From: Streptomyces olivochromogenes
GTDB taxonomy: Bacteria > Actinomycetota > Actinomycetes > Streptomycetales > Streptomycetaceae
Assembly (NCBI RefSeq): GCF_021538895.1
Contig: NZ_JADDRL010000038.1
Location: 19,709 to 83,708, forward strand
DNA: 64,000 bases
Direction: 5' to 3'
Under the pieces are notes generated by a model that was given only the letters and a program-made list of their open reading frames with translations, ran no database searches and was not told the origin of the DNA. Shown one piece after another: positions 1 to 8,060 of the stretch (the first letter of the stretch is position 1; each line of letters begins with the position of its first letter). Position numbers and translations under genes: made by a program.

Positions 1-486
1 GGTGGCCACGTCGTACACAAGCCCCGAGACGAAGACTCCGTCCGGAAGCTTCTGCTTGAGGACTTCGACGTCGACACGGACGGCGGCGACCGGGTCGGTG
101 ACCGCCTTGGCGTCCAGGTCCCCGGCCGCAACTTCGAAGTAGTCGGCCAGCAGCTCGGGGAACGCGACCAGGTCCGTGATCCCGCAGTCGGTGTGGTGCA
201 GGACCGCGTAGTGGACGTGGCCCGGGCGAGGGCCGCCCGCGCGGGCCTGGACGACCTTCGAGAGCATCTCCAGCGTCCGGAGTGTCGCGGGGGCGACCCG
301 CCCTCCGACGTTGCGGATCACCGCTGCCTCGCCGAGCTTGAGCCCGAGCACGTCGGACGGGTCGACACGAGGGTCGACGCATCCGATGACCGTCAGACTG
401 CCACTGGGCATCAGCTTGAGGCCGGCGAATGATCCGCCGTCGGCGAACCCGGCGTTCCGCTCGGCCAGCTCGTCCGTGTCGATCAC
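1..486 (-). CDS. Beta-type carbonic anhydrase (3' end cut by window edge)
   Basis: The minus strand is open from a GTG at 484-486 to the window edge, 162 codons with no stop. Beta-carbonic anhydrases hydrate CO2 to bicarbonate with a zinc held by two Cys and one His. The signature is visible: C36-V-D38-P-R40 (the Cys plus Asp-Arg dyad) and H98-T-D-C101. The segment GEAAVIRNVGGR between them is typical of the family. An AAGGGG Shine-Dalgarno-like stretch lies about 11 nt before the GTG and no other in-frame start is seen upstream. The C-terminus is missing only because the window begins inside the gene. The family call is firm; the exact start is less so. Confidence 0.85.
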   Translation of the reverse strand, partial: MIDTDELAERNAGFADGGSFAGLKLMPSGSLTVIGCVDPRVDPSDVLGLKLGEAAVIRNVGGRVAPATLRTLEMLSKVVQARAGGPRPGHVHYAVLHHTDCGITDLVAFPELLADYFEVAAGDLDAKAVTDPVAAVRVDVEVLKQKLPDGVFVSGLVYDVAT

Positions 487-958
487 TGTGACGGTAACCC
501 CTTGTTGCTCTGAGCCTGGCCCCCGATGACGCCGACGGGGACCTCCAGTTGCCACCAAGCTTGGTCCGCCGCTGCGACCCATGCCACTCGGCTTTGGGGC
601 AGATCGTGATCACACAGGTCAACGCCTTGCGCGATCCGACACGGCGCAGGTGGCCCGATTTCGTGCCAAACCTTGGGCGGGTGTCCGGATCCCTCCGGAA
701 GGAACGGGCAGGGAGCGGGCACACCCCAGTCGGCGAGCGGGCAGCGGCTCCCCGCGCCGCGGAGCCCTCGACCGCGAAATCCAGGGGCTTCGCACTCCGA
801 AGTACGGGCATATTCGGTCATCAACGGCTCTACGACGAACCTGGTCAGTACCGCCAATCGCTTATAGAAATTTGGCCACCGGAGCCGAAACGGGCCGGGC
901 ACCGGAAAAACAGTCGGTGCGAGCACAACGCGCGGAGCCGTGAAACGGAGGTGTCGCC
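487..958. other. Intergenic region upstream of the polyol operon
   Basis: Divergent spacer of about 470 bases between the carbonic anhydrase and deoR-like genes. It has no convincing coding frame. The only AT-rich patch is around 857-876, a plausible promoter region for the downstream regulator, but no clean -35/-10 pair could be defined. Confidence 0.5.
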
Positions 959-1720
959 GTGGACGCCGAGGAACGAAGACGCGGGATTCTGGAAACGGCA
1001 CGCCGTTGCGGATCCGTGGACGTCGGAAAGCTCGCAGCCGACCTCGGTGTCTCCAAGGAGACCGTGAGGCGCGATCTGAACCTGCTGGAGGGGCACGGGC
1101 TGGTCCGCCGTACCCACGGCGGTGCCCATCCCGTGGAGAGCGCGGGCTTCGAGACCACGCTCGCCTTCCGCATCACCATGCACGTTCCCGAGAAGTCCCG
1201 GATCGCGGCCGCCGCGGCCGAACTGCTCGGGGACGCCGAGACCATCTTCATCGACGAGGGCTACACCCCACAGCTCATCGCCGCCGCCCTCCCCCGCGAC
1301 CGGCCACTGACCGTGGTCACCTCCTCGCTGACCACCGCGGGTGCCCTCGCTTCCTCCGACAACTTCACCGTGTTGCTGCTCGGCGGCCGAGTGCGTGGCG
1401 GGACACTGGCCACGGTCGACCACTGGACGACCCGCATGCTGTCCGGCTTCGTCATCGACCTGGCGTACGTCGGCGCGAACGGCATCTCCCGCGAGTACGG
1501 GCTCACCACCCCCGACCCCGCGGTCAGCGAGGTCAAGGCCCAGGTCCTCAGGGCCGCCAGACGCCGGGTGTTCTCCGGGGTCCACACGAAGTTCGGTGCC
1601 GTGAGCTTCTGCCGCTTCGCGGACGTCACGGCGTTCGAGGCGATCGTCACCGACGCCGGGCTGCCCGCTTCCGAAGCACACCGCTACTCACTGCTGGGCC
1701 CCGAGGTCATCCGGGTCTGA
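959..1720 (+). CDS. DeoR-family transcriptional regulator of a polyol operon
   Basis: The 253-residue protein has an N-terminal DeoR winged helix (about residues 5-57, with the recognition segment SKETVRRDLNLLE) and a C-terminal sugar-phosphate sensor domain related to isomerases (VTSSLTTAG, GANGIS). DeoR proteins usually repress carbohydrate operons and release DNA when a phosphorylated sugar binds. The GTG start at 959 has a GGAGG ribosome site 7 nt upstream. It lies 83 nt before a lipoprotein, two permeases and a dehydrogenase on the same strand, so it probably controls that operon. The inducer is inferred to be a polyol or its phosphate, from the neighbours only. Confidence 0.9.
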   Translation: MDAEERRRGILETARRCGSVDVGKLAADLGVSKETVRRDLNLLEGHGLVRRTHGGAHPVESAGFETTLAFRITMHVPEKSRIAAAAAELLGDAETIFIDEGYTPQLIAAALPRDRPLTVVTSSLTTAGALASSDNFTVLLLGGRVRGGTLATVDHWTTRMLSGFVIDLAYVGANGISREYGLTTPDPAVSEVKAQVLRAARRRVFSGVHTKFGAVSFCRFADVTAFEAIVTDAGLPASEAHRYSLLGPEVIRV

Positions 1721-1745
1721 GCCGCGTTTCCTCCCGCCTGTCCCA

Positions 1746-1762
1746 CCCCCGCAAGCCGGGGG
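1746..1762 (+). terminator. Short GC hairpin between regulator and transporter genes
   Basis: CCCCCG / CGGGGG arms of 6 bp around a 5-nt loop, 25 nt after the deoR stop and 41 nt before the lipoprotein start. There is no U-tract. It could attenuate or process the message so that regulator and transporter levels differ. Confidence 0.45.
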
Positions 1763-1803
1763 CCTGGTTTCCCACGCCCTCGAGACATCCCCTGGAGTCA
1801 GTC

Positions 1804-3159
1804 ATGCGCACACGAAGAATGATCCACGTCCTCGTCACGGCCACGGCCGCGGGCTCATTGCTGGCCGCCTGTAGCGGCGCAGGCGGCTCGACGGGCTCCG
1901 GGGGCGGCGGGCAGAGCATCAACGTGCTGATGGTCGGCAACCCGCAGATGGAGGACATCGCGAAGCTGACGAAGAGCACGTTCACGAAGGACACCGGCAT
2001 CAAGGTGAACTTCACCGTCCTTCCCGAGAACGAGCTGCGCGACAAGGTCACCCAGGACATCGCCACCCAGGCGGGTCAGTACGACGTCGCCACCATCGGC
2101 GCCTACGAGGTACCCATCTGGACCAAGAACGGCTGGCTGCACGACCTCGGTGCCTACGCCGACAAGGACGCGAGCTTCGACAAGGCCGACCTGCTCAAGC
2201 CGATGGTGCAGTCGCTGTCCGGCTCCGACGGCAAGCTCTACGCCCTGCCGTTCTACGGCGAGTCGTCCTTCCTCATGTACAACAAGGACGTCATGAAGGC
2301 GAAGGGCATCACGGTGCCCGAGCACCCGACCTGGCAGCAGATCGCCGACATCGCGGCCAAGGCCGACGGCGCGCAGCCGGGGATGCGGGGTATCTGCCTG
2401 CGTGGTCTGGCCGGCTGGGGTGAGTTGGGGGCGCCGCTGACGACGGTGGTCAACACCTTCGGCGGCACCTGGTTCACCAAGGACTGGAAGGCCCAGGTCA
2501 ACGGCCCGGCGTTCAAGAAGGCGACGAACTTCTACGTCGACCTGGTCAGGAAGCACGGAGAGGCGGGAGCGGCCCAGGCCGGCTTCACGGAGTGCTTGAA
2601 CGCCATGAGCCAGAAGAAGGTCGCGATGTGGTACGACGCGACCAGCGCGGCCGGGTCGCTGGAGGACCCCAGCTCCAGCAAGATCGCCGGCCATGTCGGG
2701 TACGCCTACGCACCGACCCAGGAGACCAAGAGCAGCGGCTGGCTGTGGTCCTGGGCGTGGGCCATGCCCAAGACCACGAAGAAGGCAGACGCGGCCTCGA
2801 AGTTCATGCTGTGGGCCTCCAGCAAGAAGTACGAGAAGTTGGTCGGCGAGAAGCTCGGCTGGTCGCGCGTGCCGGCCGGTAAGCGCGCCAGCACGTACGA
2901 GATCCCGCAGTACCAGAAGGCCGCGGCTTCGTTCGGTGACATCACCCTGAAGTCCATCGAGGGAGCCGACCCGGCCAACCCGGGCGTCCAGCCCAGGCCG
3001 ACCGTGGGCGTCCAGTACGTGGCCATCCCCGAGTTCCAGGACCTGGGAACGAAGGTCGCCCAGGAGATCTCCGCCGCCATCGCCGGCAAGACCAGCGTGG
3101 ACAAGGCGCTGAACGACGGCCAGAAGCTTGCCGAGGACGTCGCGAAGAACTACCAGTGA
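1804..3159 (+). CDS. ABC transporter sugar/polyol-binding lipoprotein
   Basis: A 451-residue extracytoplasmic solute-binding protein of family 1, related to sorbitol/mannitol-binding SmoE-type proteins. The signal peptide ends in a lipobox L20-A-A-C23, followed by a Gly/Ser linker. The body has the usual bilobal features (IKVNFTVLPENELRDKV near the N-lobe, LPFYGESSFLMYNKD in the hinge region). ATG at 1804 follows a GGAG about 6 nt upstream; longer readings into the deoR region are out of frame with it. It delivers substrate to the two permeases downstream. No ATPase gene is present here; in Streptomyces the shared ATPase MsiK usually serves such systems (established knowledge, not shown here). 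Confidence 0.9.
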   Translation: MRTRRMIHVLVTATAAGSLLAACSGAGGSTGSGGGGQSINVLMVGNPQMEDIAKLTKSTFTKDTGIKVNFTVLPENELRDKVTQDIATQAGQYDVATIGAYEVPIWTKNGWLHDLGAYADKDASFDKADLLKPMVQSLSGSDGKLYALPFYGESSFLMYNKDVMKAKGITVPEHPTWQQIADIAAKADGAQPGMRGICLRGLAGWGELGAPLTTVVNTFGGTWFTKDWKAQVNGPAFKKATNFYVDLVRKHGEAGAAQAGFTECLNAMSQKKVAMWYDATSAAGSLEDPSSSKIAGHVGYAYAPTQETKSSGWLWSWAWAMPKTTKKADAASKFMLWASSKKYEKLVGEKLGWSRVPAGKRASTYEIPQYQKAAASFGDITLKSIEGADPANPGVQPRPTVGVQYVAIPEFQDLGTKVAQEISAAIAGKTSVDKALNDGQKLAEDVAKNYQ

Positions 3160-3269
3160 CCGTCACCGCCCGGTCGGCCTCGGCGCCGGCCGGGCACCGC
3201 TTCCCCACCCCGGCCTCCCCCAGTACTTGACGGGCCGGAGAGGCACCCCCTCAGGCAGAGGAATCACCC

Positions 3270-4229
3270 ATGACCACGCTCACCGCTCCACCCAGGACAG
3301 CACGACCGCCTGGCCGGCCGCGCACGTCCACCGGCGTCGGCAAGTGGCGGCGCCGCATCCCGCTGCTGCCGGCTCTGGTCTTCACCATCGTCGTCACACA
3401 GCTGCCCTTCGTGGCCACGCTCGTCATCTCCACGTTCCAGTGGAACATTCTCAAGCCGGGCGACCGGCACTTCGTCGGCCTGTCCAATTTCACGTTCGTC
3501 TTCACCGACGAGCGACTGCGCACAGCGGTGTTCAACACCGTCGTGCTCACCGCGTCGGTGGTGTTCATCAGCGTGGTTCTCGGCCTCGGTCTGGCACTGC
3601 TGCTCGACCGCCGGTTCGCCGGCCGCGGTCTGGCGCGCACGATGCTCATCGCGCCGTTCCTCGTCATGCCGGTCGCGGCGGCGCTGCTGTGGAAGCACGC
3701 CATCTACAACCCCGACTACGGACTGCTCAACGGCACCCTCAACGCCGTCTACCGGCTCTTCGGCGCGGACAACGGCCCCACGGTGGACTGGGTTTCCTCC
3801 TACCCCATGCCGGCCGTCGTGGTCTCGCTGGTCTGGCAGTGGACCCCGTTCATGATGCTGATCCTCCTGGCCGGTCTGCAGGCGCAGCCCGGCGACGTCC
3901 TGGAGGCGGCCCGTGTCGACGGGGCGTCGGCCATGGCGACCTTCCGTCACATCACCCTGCCGCACCTGCGCCAGTACATCGAGCTGGGAGTCCTGCTCGG
4001 CACGATCTACGTCGTGCAGACCTTCGACGCCGTCTACACCATCACCCAAGGCGGCCCGGGCTCCCAGACGACCAATCTGCCCTACGAGATCTACCTGACC
4101 ATGTTCCGCAAGTACGAGTACGGCCAGGCGGCCGCCGCCGGAGTGGTCGTGGTACTCGGCTCGATCGTGATCGCGACCTTCGCGCTGCGCACCATCGCGT
4201 CGCTGTTCCGCGAGGAGGTGTCCCGATGA
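3270..4229 (+). CDS. ABC transporter permease, polyol type, first subunit
   Basis: A 319-residue integral membrane protein of the MalF/SmoF type. After a basic N-terminus (about 30 residues) there are six predicted membrane helices. The EAA loop that docks the ATPase is visible as VLEAARVDGASAMATFRHIT near residue 210. ATG at 3270 is preceded by AGAGGAATCACCC. The 110-nt gap from the binding-protein gene holds an imperfect GC-rich hairpin (about 3169-3199), as often seen where the binding protein must be made in excess. The 3' end overlaps the next permease by 4 nt (ATGA), so the two are translationally coupled. Confidence 0.9.
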   Translation: MTTLTAPPRTARPPGRPRTSTGVGKWRRRIPLLPALVFTIVVTQLPFVATLVISTFQWNILKPGDRHFVGLSNFTFVFTDERLRTAVFNTVVLTASVVFISVVLGLGLALLLDRRFAGRGLARTMLIAPFLVMPVAAALLWKHAIYNPDYGLLNGTLNAVYRLFGADNGPTVDWVSSYPMPAVVVSLVWQWTPFMMLILLAGLQAQPGDVLEAARVDGASAMATFRHITLPHLRQYIELGVLLGTIYVVQTFDAVYTITQGGPGSQTTNLPYEIYLTMFRKYEYGQAAAAGVVVVLGSIVIATFALRTIASLFREEVSR

Positions 4230-5110
4230 CGCACGCAGCCGTCGCCGCACCGGGCGCGAGGCTCAAGAAGCTCATCCGCCGTCACGACGACCACACCGGT
4301 GCGCCCCGGCTGTCGCCCCTGTGGACGTTCGTCGCCTGGCTCGCCACCCTGGCGTTCTTCGCGCCGGTGGCATGGATGGTGCTCACCTCCTTCCACCAGG
4401 AGGCCGACGCGGCGACCAACCCGCCGACCCCCTTCGCCTCCCTCACCTTCGACCAGTACAAACTGCTGTTCAGCCGGGACATCACCCCGTTCCTCCTCAA
4501 CTCGGCCATGGCCAGCGTCTTTTCGACACTGCTCGTGCTCGCCCTGGCGGTGCCGACGGCTTACGCGCTGTCCATCAAGCCGGTCAAGAAGTGGACCGAC
4601 GTGATGTTCTTCTTCCTGTCCACCAAGTTCCTGCCCGCCATCGCGGCCCTGCTGCCGGTGTACCTGATCGTCAAGGACGCCGGAATGCTGGACAACGTGT
4701 GGACGCTGATCATCCTCTACACCGCCATGAACCTGCCGATCGCGGTGTGGATGATGCGCTCGTTCCTCGCCGAGGTCCCCAAGGAGATCCTGGAGGCCGC
4801 CGAGGTCGACGGTGCCAACCTGCTCACCGTCCTGTGGCGGATCGTCGCACCGGTCGCCATGCCAGGGCTGGCCGCCACCTCGCTGATCTGCTTCATCTTC
4901 AGCTGGAACGAGTTCATGTTCGCCGTGAACCTCACCGCGACGCAGGCGTCCACCGCGCCGGTCTTCCTCGTCGGCTTCATCACCAGCGAGGGCCTCTTCC
5001 TCGCCCGGCTCTGCGCCGCCGCCACGTTGGTCTCCCTCCCGGTTCTCATCGCCGGTTTCGCCGCCCAGGACAAACTGGTCCGCGGCCTGTCCCTAGGAGC
5101 AGTCAAGTGA
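4226..5110 (+). CDS. ABC transporter permease, polyol type, second subunit
   Basis: A 294-residue MalG/SmoG-type permease with six predicted membrane helices. The EAA motif is ILEAAEVDGANLLTVLWRI near residue 185, and the typical C-terminal helix ends shortly after QDKLVRGLSLGAVK. The start codon ATG at 4226 overlaps the preceding stop, and its own stop overlaps the GTG of the dehydrogenase (GTGA). With the first permease it should form the heterodimeric channel of a binding-protein-dependent importer. The substrate is inferred from the dehydrogenase next door. Confidence 0.9.
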   Translation: MTHAAVAAPGARLKKLIRRHDDHTGAPRLSPLWTFVAWLATLAFFAPVAWMVLTSFHQEADAATNPPTPFASLTFDQYKLLFSRDITPFLLNSAMASVFSTLLVLALAVPTAYALSIKPVKKWTDVMFFFLSTKFLPAIAALLPVYLIVKDAGMLDNVWTLIILYTAMNLPIAVWMMRSFLAEVPKEILEAAEVDGANLLTVLWRIVAPVAMPGLAATSLICFIFSWNEFMFAVNLTATQASTAPVFLVGFITSEGLFLARLCAAATLVSLPVLIAGFAAQDKLVRGLSLGAVK

Positions 5111-6096
5111 AAGCCGCCGTCATCGAAGCCCCCGGCAAGGTCACCGTCACCACGGTGCCCGACCCCACTCCCGGGCCGCGCGAGGTCGTGGTCGAAGTGG
5201 CGGCCTGCGGACTGTGCGGGACCGATCTGCACATCCTGCAGGGCGAGTTCGCACCGACCCTGCCGGTCGTACCGGGTCATGAATTCGCCGGGGAGGTCGT
5301 GGGACTCGGCAGCGAGGTCACCGAACTCGCGATCGGCGACCGCGTCGCGGTGGACCCCTCGCTGTACTGCAACGAGTGCCGCTACTGCCGGGCCGGACGC
5401 AACAACCTCTGCGACCGGTGGCGGGCGATCGGAGTGACCGTGGCCGGCGGCGCCGCCGAGTACGCAGTGGCACCCGTCGCCAACTGCGTACGGCTGCCGG
5501 ACCATGTGGGCGTCCAGGACGCGGCACTCATCGAGCCGCTGTCCTGCGCCGTGCGCGGCTACGACGTGCTCAACAGCAGGATCGGCTCCCATGTGCTGAT
5601 CTACGGCAGCGGGACCATGGGCCTGATGATGCTGGAGCTGGCCAAGCGCACCGGTGCCGCCTCGGTCGATGTCGTCGACGTCAACCCGGAACGGCTGGCG
5701 ACGGCCGGTCAGTTGGGCTGTACCCAGACAGCGACATCGGCCGACAAGCTGGGGCGGCCGAGTGGCTGGGACGTGGTGGTCGACGCGACCGGCAACGCCG
5801 CCGCCATCCAGGACGGCCTGGACCGGGTCGCCAAAGCCGGAACATTTCTGCAGTTCGGGGTCTCCGACTATGCGACGACGGCCACCATTTCGCCGTACCG
5901 CATCTACAACCAAGAGATCACCATCACTGGCTCCATGGCGGTCCTGCACAGCTACGAGCGCGCGGCCGAACTGTTCGCCACCGGGGTACTCGATCCCCAG
6001 GTGTTCATCAGCCACCGGCTGCCGCTGACGGAGTACCCACAGGCACTGGACCGGTTCGCCGCGGGCCAGGGGCGCAAGATCGTCGTGCTGCCCTGA
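5107..6096 (+). CDS. Zinc-dependent alcohol/polyol dehydrogenase
   Basis: A 329-residue medium-chain dehydrogenase. Catalytic zinc ligands are seen at C37 (CGLCGTD) and H58-E59 (GHEFAG), structural zinc ligands at C88, C91, C94 and C102, and the NAD-binding loop as YGSGTMG near residue 170. Such enzymes oxidise sugar alcohols (sorbitol, mannitol, arabitol) to ketoses with NAD. It starts with GTG overlapping the stop of the second permease, so it is the last gene of the coupled transport operon and probably oxidises the imported polyol. A ketose kinase, the usual next step, is not encoded here. Confidence 0.88.
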   Translation: MKAAVIEAPGKVTVTTVPDPTPGPREVVVEVAACGLCGTDLHILQGEFAPTLPVVPGHEFAGEVVGLGSEVTELAIGDRVAVDPSLYCNECRYCRAGRNNLCDRWRAIGVTVAGGAAEYAVAPVANCVRLPDHVGVQDAALIEPLSCAVRGYDVLNSRIGSHVLIYGSGTMGLMMLELAKRTGAASVDVVDVNPERLATAGQLGCTQTATSADKLGRPSGWDVVVDATGNAAAIQDGLDRVAKAGTFLQFGVSDYATTATISPYRIYNQEITITGSMAVLHSYERAAELFATGVLDPQVFISHRLPLTEYPQALDRFAAGQGRKIVVLP

Positions 6097-6132
6097 CCTG
6101 TCACCGTGAAACCGCGGACGCCGGGCGGTGTG

Positions 6133-7620
6133 TCAGGACCCGCAGCCCGAATCGGCGATCACGTAGTAGCCGGACGAGGTCTCCTGAAGGGTGTGGGTGA
6201 CGGAGACGTTGTACAGACCCATGTTCTGGCTGGAGCCGTTGGCGTAGACATAGCCGAGGCTTTGGTGGGCGCGGCCCGCGGCGACGTGGTGGTAGTTGCT
6301 GTCGGTGAAGCATTGCGGCTGGTATCCGGTGGTGGTGGCCGAGACCGCGGACGACCGTGCGCCGACCGCGCCGCCGGAGTCCACCGCCGCGACCGTGTAG
6401 CCGTACCGAGTACCGGAGTTGAGAGCCGTGTCGGTGTACGACGTCCCGGCCGTCGATCCGGCCTCGGTGCCGCCGCGGTACACCTGGTACGCCGCCGCGC
6501 CGCTCACCGCGGACCAGGACAGCGACACGGTGGTGTCGGTCGTGCCGGTGACCGTCAGCCCGGTCGGAGCCGGGAGGCTGCCGGTGTCGCCCCCGCCCGA
6601 GGCGTCCAGGCCCCAGAACTTCGCGGTCCAGTACGAGGAGCAGAGGTAGTTGAGGTAGTACGTCCCGGTGCTGCCGCACTGGTCGGTGCCGGAACCGGGA
6701 TTGACCGCGAGGCCGTGTGCCATGCCGGACACGGAGAAGGTCTCCACCGCCGCCTTGCCGTTCGCATCGTCGTACACGGCCCGTGTGGTGCCCCCGGTCA
6801 GGGTGGTGGTCGAGGACGGGGTCTGGCTGAGGCCCCAGACGTTGGTCCACTGGTCCCGTTCCTCGGTGGCGTTGGCCGGGTTGACCGTGGTGTCACCGGT
6901 ACCCTGCCAGATCGCGACCCGCGGCCAGGGCCCGCCCCAGCCGCCGGAGGCACCACGGACCGCGTCGCCCCACTGCCCCGGGGTTCTGTTCACCGCGTTG
7001 TACTCGCAGGTCAGCGCGCTGGTGAGGTCGGTCGCGCAGCCCGCCGGGATGCCGGAGTCGATGGCGCCGCCCGCGAACACGTCGGGGTAGTCGGCGAGCA
7101 TCACCGACGTCATCGCACCGCCCGCCGACAGCCCGGTGATGTAGACGCGGCCGGCATCGCTGCCGTAGTGAGACCTGGCGTAGTCCACCATCTGCTTGAT
7201 CGACAGCGCCTCACCCTGGCCACGGGTGTCGTCCGAGGACTGGTACCAGTTGAAGCAGGAGTTGGCGTTGTTGGCGGTGGTGGTCTGCGGTAGGACGAGT
7301 GCGAAGCCGTACATGTCGGCGTACTTGGACCAGCCGGAATGGCTGTAGTAGTCGCCCGCGCTCTGAGTGCACCCGTGCAGGGCCACGACCAACGGCGCGC
7401 CGGACGGCAGGCTGTCGGGAACGTACTGGAACATCTGCAGGTTGCCGGGGTTGGAGCCGAAGCCCGTGACCTGCTGCAGGCCCGCGGCCTGAGCCGGGGC
7501 CGGGGAGAGTCCGAGGACCACGGCGATCAGGGCCAGGACCGTCGCCGCCGCGGAGACGGGGCGCGGCCATTTCAGGCGCCATACGCGGCGCGGTACGAAC
7601 GGGGGGAAAGTCGGGTTCAT
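6133..7620 (-). CDS. Secreted PHB-depolymerase-family esterase with FN3 domain
   Basis: A 495-residue exported enzyme. The signal peptide ends around PAPAQA (residue 45). The catalytic domain of the esterase/PHB depolymerase family runs to about residue 350, with nucleophile S165 in GLSAGG, an Asp in GTGDTTVNP and a His in SGMAHG; LHGCTQS forms the oxyanion region. A fibronectin type III domain follows (LPAPTGLTVTGTTDTTVSLS), then a Cys-rich C-terminal module seen in extracellular depolymerases. ATG at 7618-7620 is preceded by AGGTGG. Substrate could be polyhydroxyalkanoate or acetyl/feruloyl esters in polysaccharide; the sequence alone does not decide. Confidence 0.85.
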   Translation of the reverse strand: MNPTFPPFVPRRVWRLKWPRPVSAAATVLALIAVVLGLSPAPAQAAGLQQVTGFGSNPGNLQMFQYVPDSLPSGAPLVVALHGCTQSAGDYYSHSGWSKYADMYGFALVLPQTTTANNANSCFNWYQSSDDTRGQGEALSIKQMVDYARSHYGSDAGRVYITGLSAGGAMTSVMLADYPDVFAGGAIDSGIPAGCATDLTSALTCEYNAVNRTPGQWGDAVRGASGGWGGPWPRVAIWQGTGDTTVNPANATEERDQWTNVWGLSQTPSSTTTLTGGTTRAVYDDANGKAAVETFSVSGMAHGLAVNPGSGTDQCGSTGTYYLNYLCSSYWTAKFWGLDASGGGDTGSLPAPTGLTVTGTTDTTVSLSWSAVSGAAAYQVYRGGTEAGSTAGTSYTDTALNSGTRYGYTVAAVDSGGAVGARSSAVSATTTGYQPQCFTDSNYHHVAAGRAHQSLGYVYANGSSQNMGLYNVSVTHTLQETSSGYYVIADSGCGS

Positions 7621-7967
7621 GGTGCCACCTGGGTGATCGCGACGGGCGAGGAGAGGAGAAGGCAGCCGCGCCCTGCCTCGAATGCCGTTGCGCGGCCTCG
7701 GAGTTACGGGGACGTTACGTCCGGGATTTCGGGGCCGTAATGGGGATGCACGCCACCTCGTGGCGGTACGGCGTGTGGGTCCGCACCGTTGTGGCACGGG
7801 CCAGGACCCACGTGAGTGCCTCGGGGTCGGCACAGGGCCGCTCGCGGGTGCGTATGGGCCCGCGGCAGTGCCCGCTCACCGTCGGAGGGGTGGCACGGCT
7901 CATCGAGCCCGCCCAGACGCTGTCACTTCGTCCGGCACGGTGCGCCATTCGCCGTTACCGCAGGGTC
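7621..7967. other. Divergent intergenic region, left part
   Basis: Spacer between the esterase and the M64 peptidase genes. Several short open frames are present but none has a family match or ribosome site that convinces; it should hold the esterase promoter. Confidence 0.4.
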
Positions 7968-8049
7968 ACTTGAGTACAAGTCTTGCCGCTTGTGACGCCA
8001 ACCCCCTATGTTATGCGGCTAGTTAAGTCCACTTAACCCCCCACTTAAT
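7968..8049. promoter_or_regulatory. Clustered palindromes upstream of the M64 peptidase gene
   Basis: Two dyads sit in an unusually AT-rich patch: ACTTG-AGTA-CAAGT (7968-7981) and the perfect 7-bp-arm GTTAAGTCCACTTAAC (8022-8037), followed by a further ACTTAA half site at 8043-8048, only 12 nt before the GTG start. The placement suggests operator sites for a repressor of the downstream peptidase. The cognate regulator is not identifiable from the window. Confidence 0.6.
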
Positions 8050-8060
8050 GCGAGGTCCTC

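Noticed and set aside
3128..5110. 660-codon reading that fuses noise to the second permease
   Set aside because: The first 365 codons overlap the first permease in another frame; the ATG at 4226 with ATGA overlap is the natural start.
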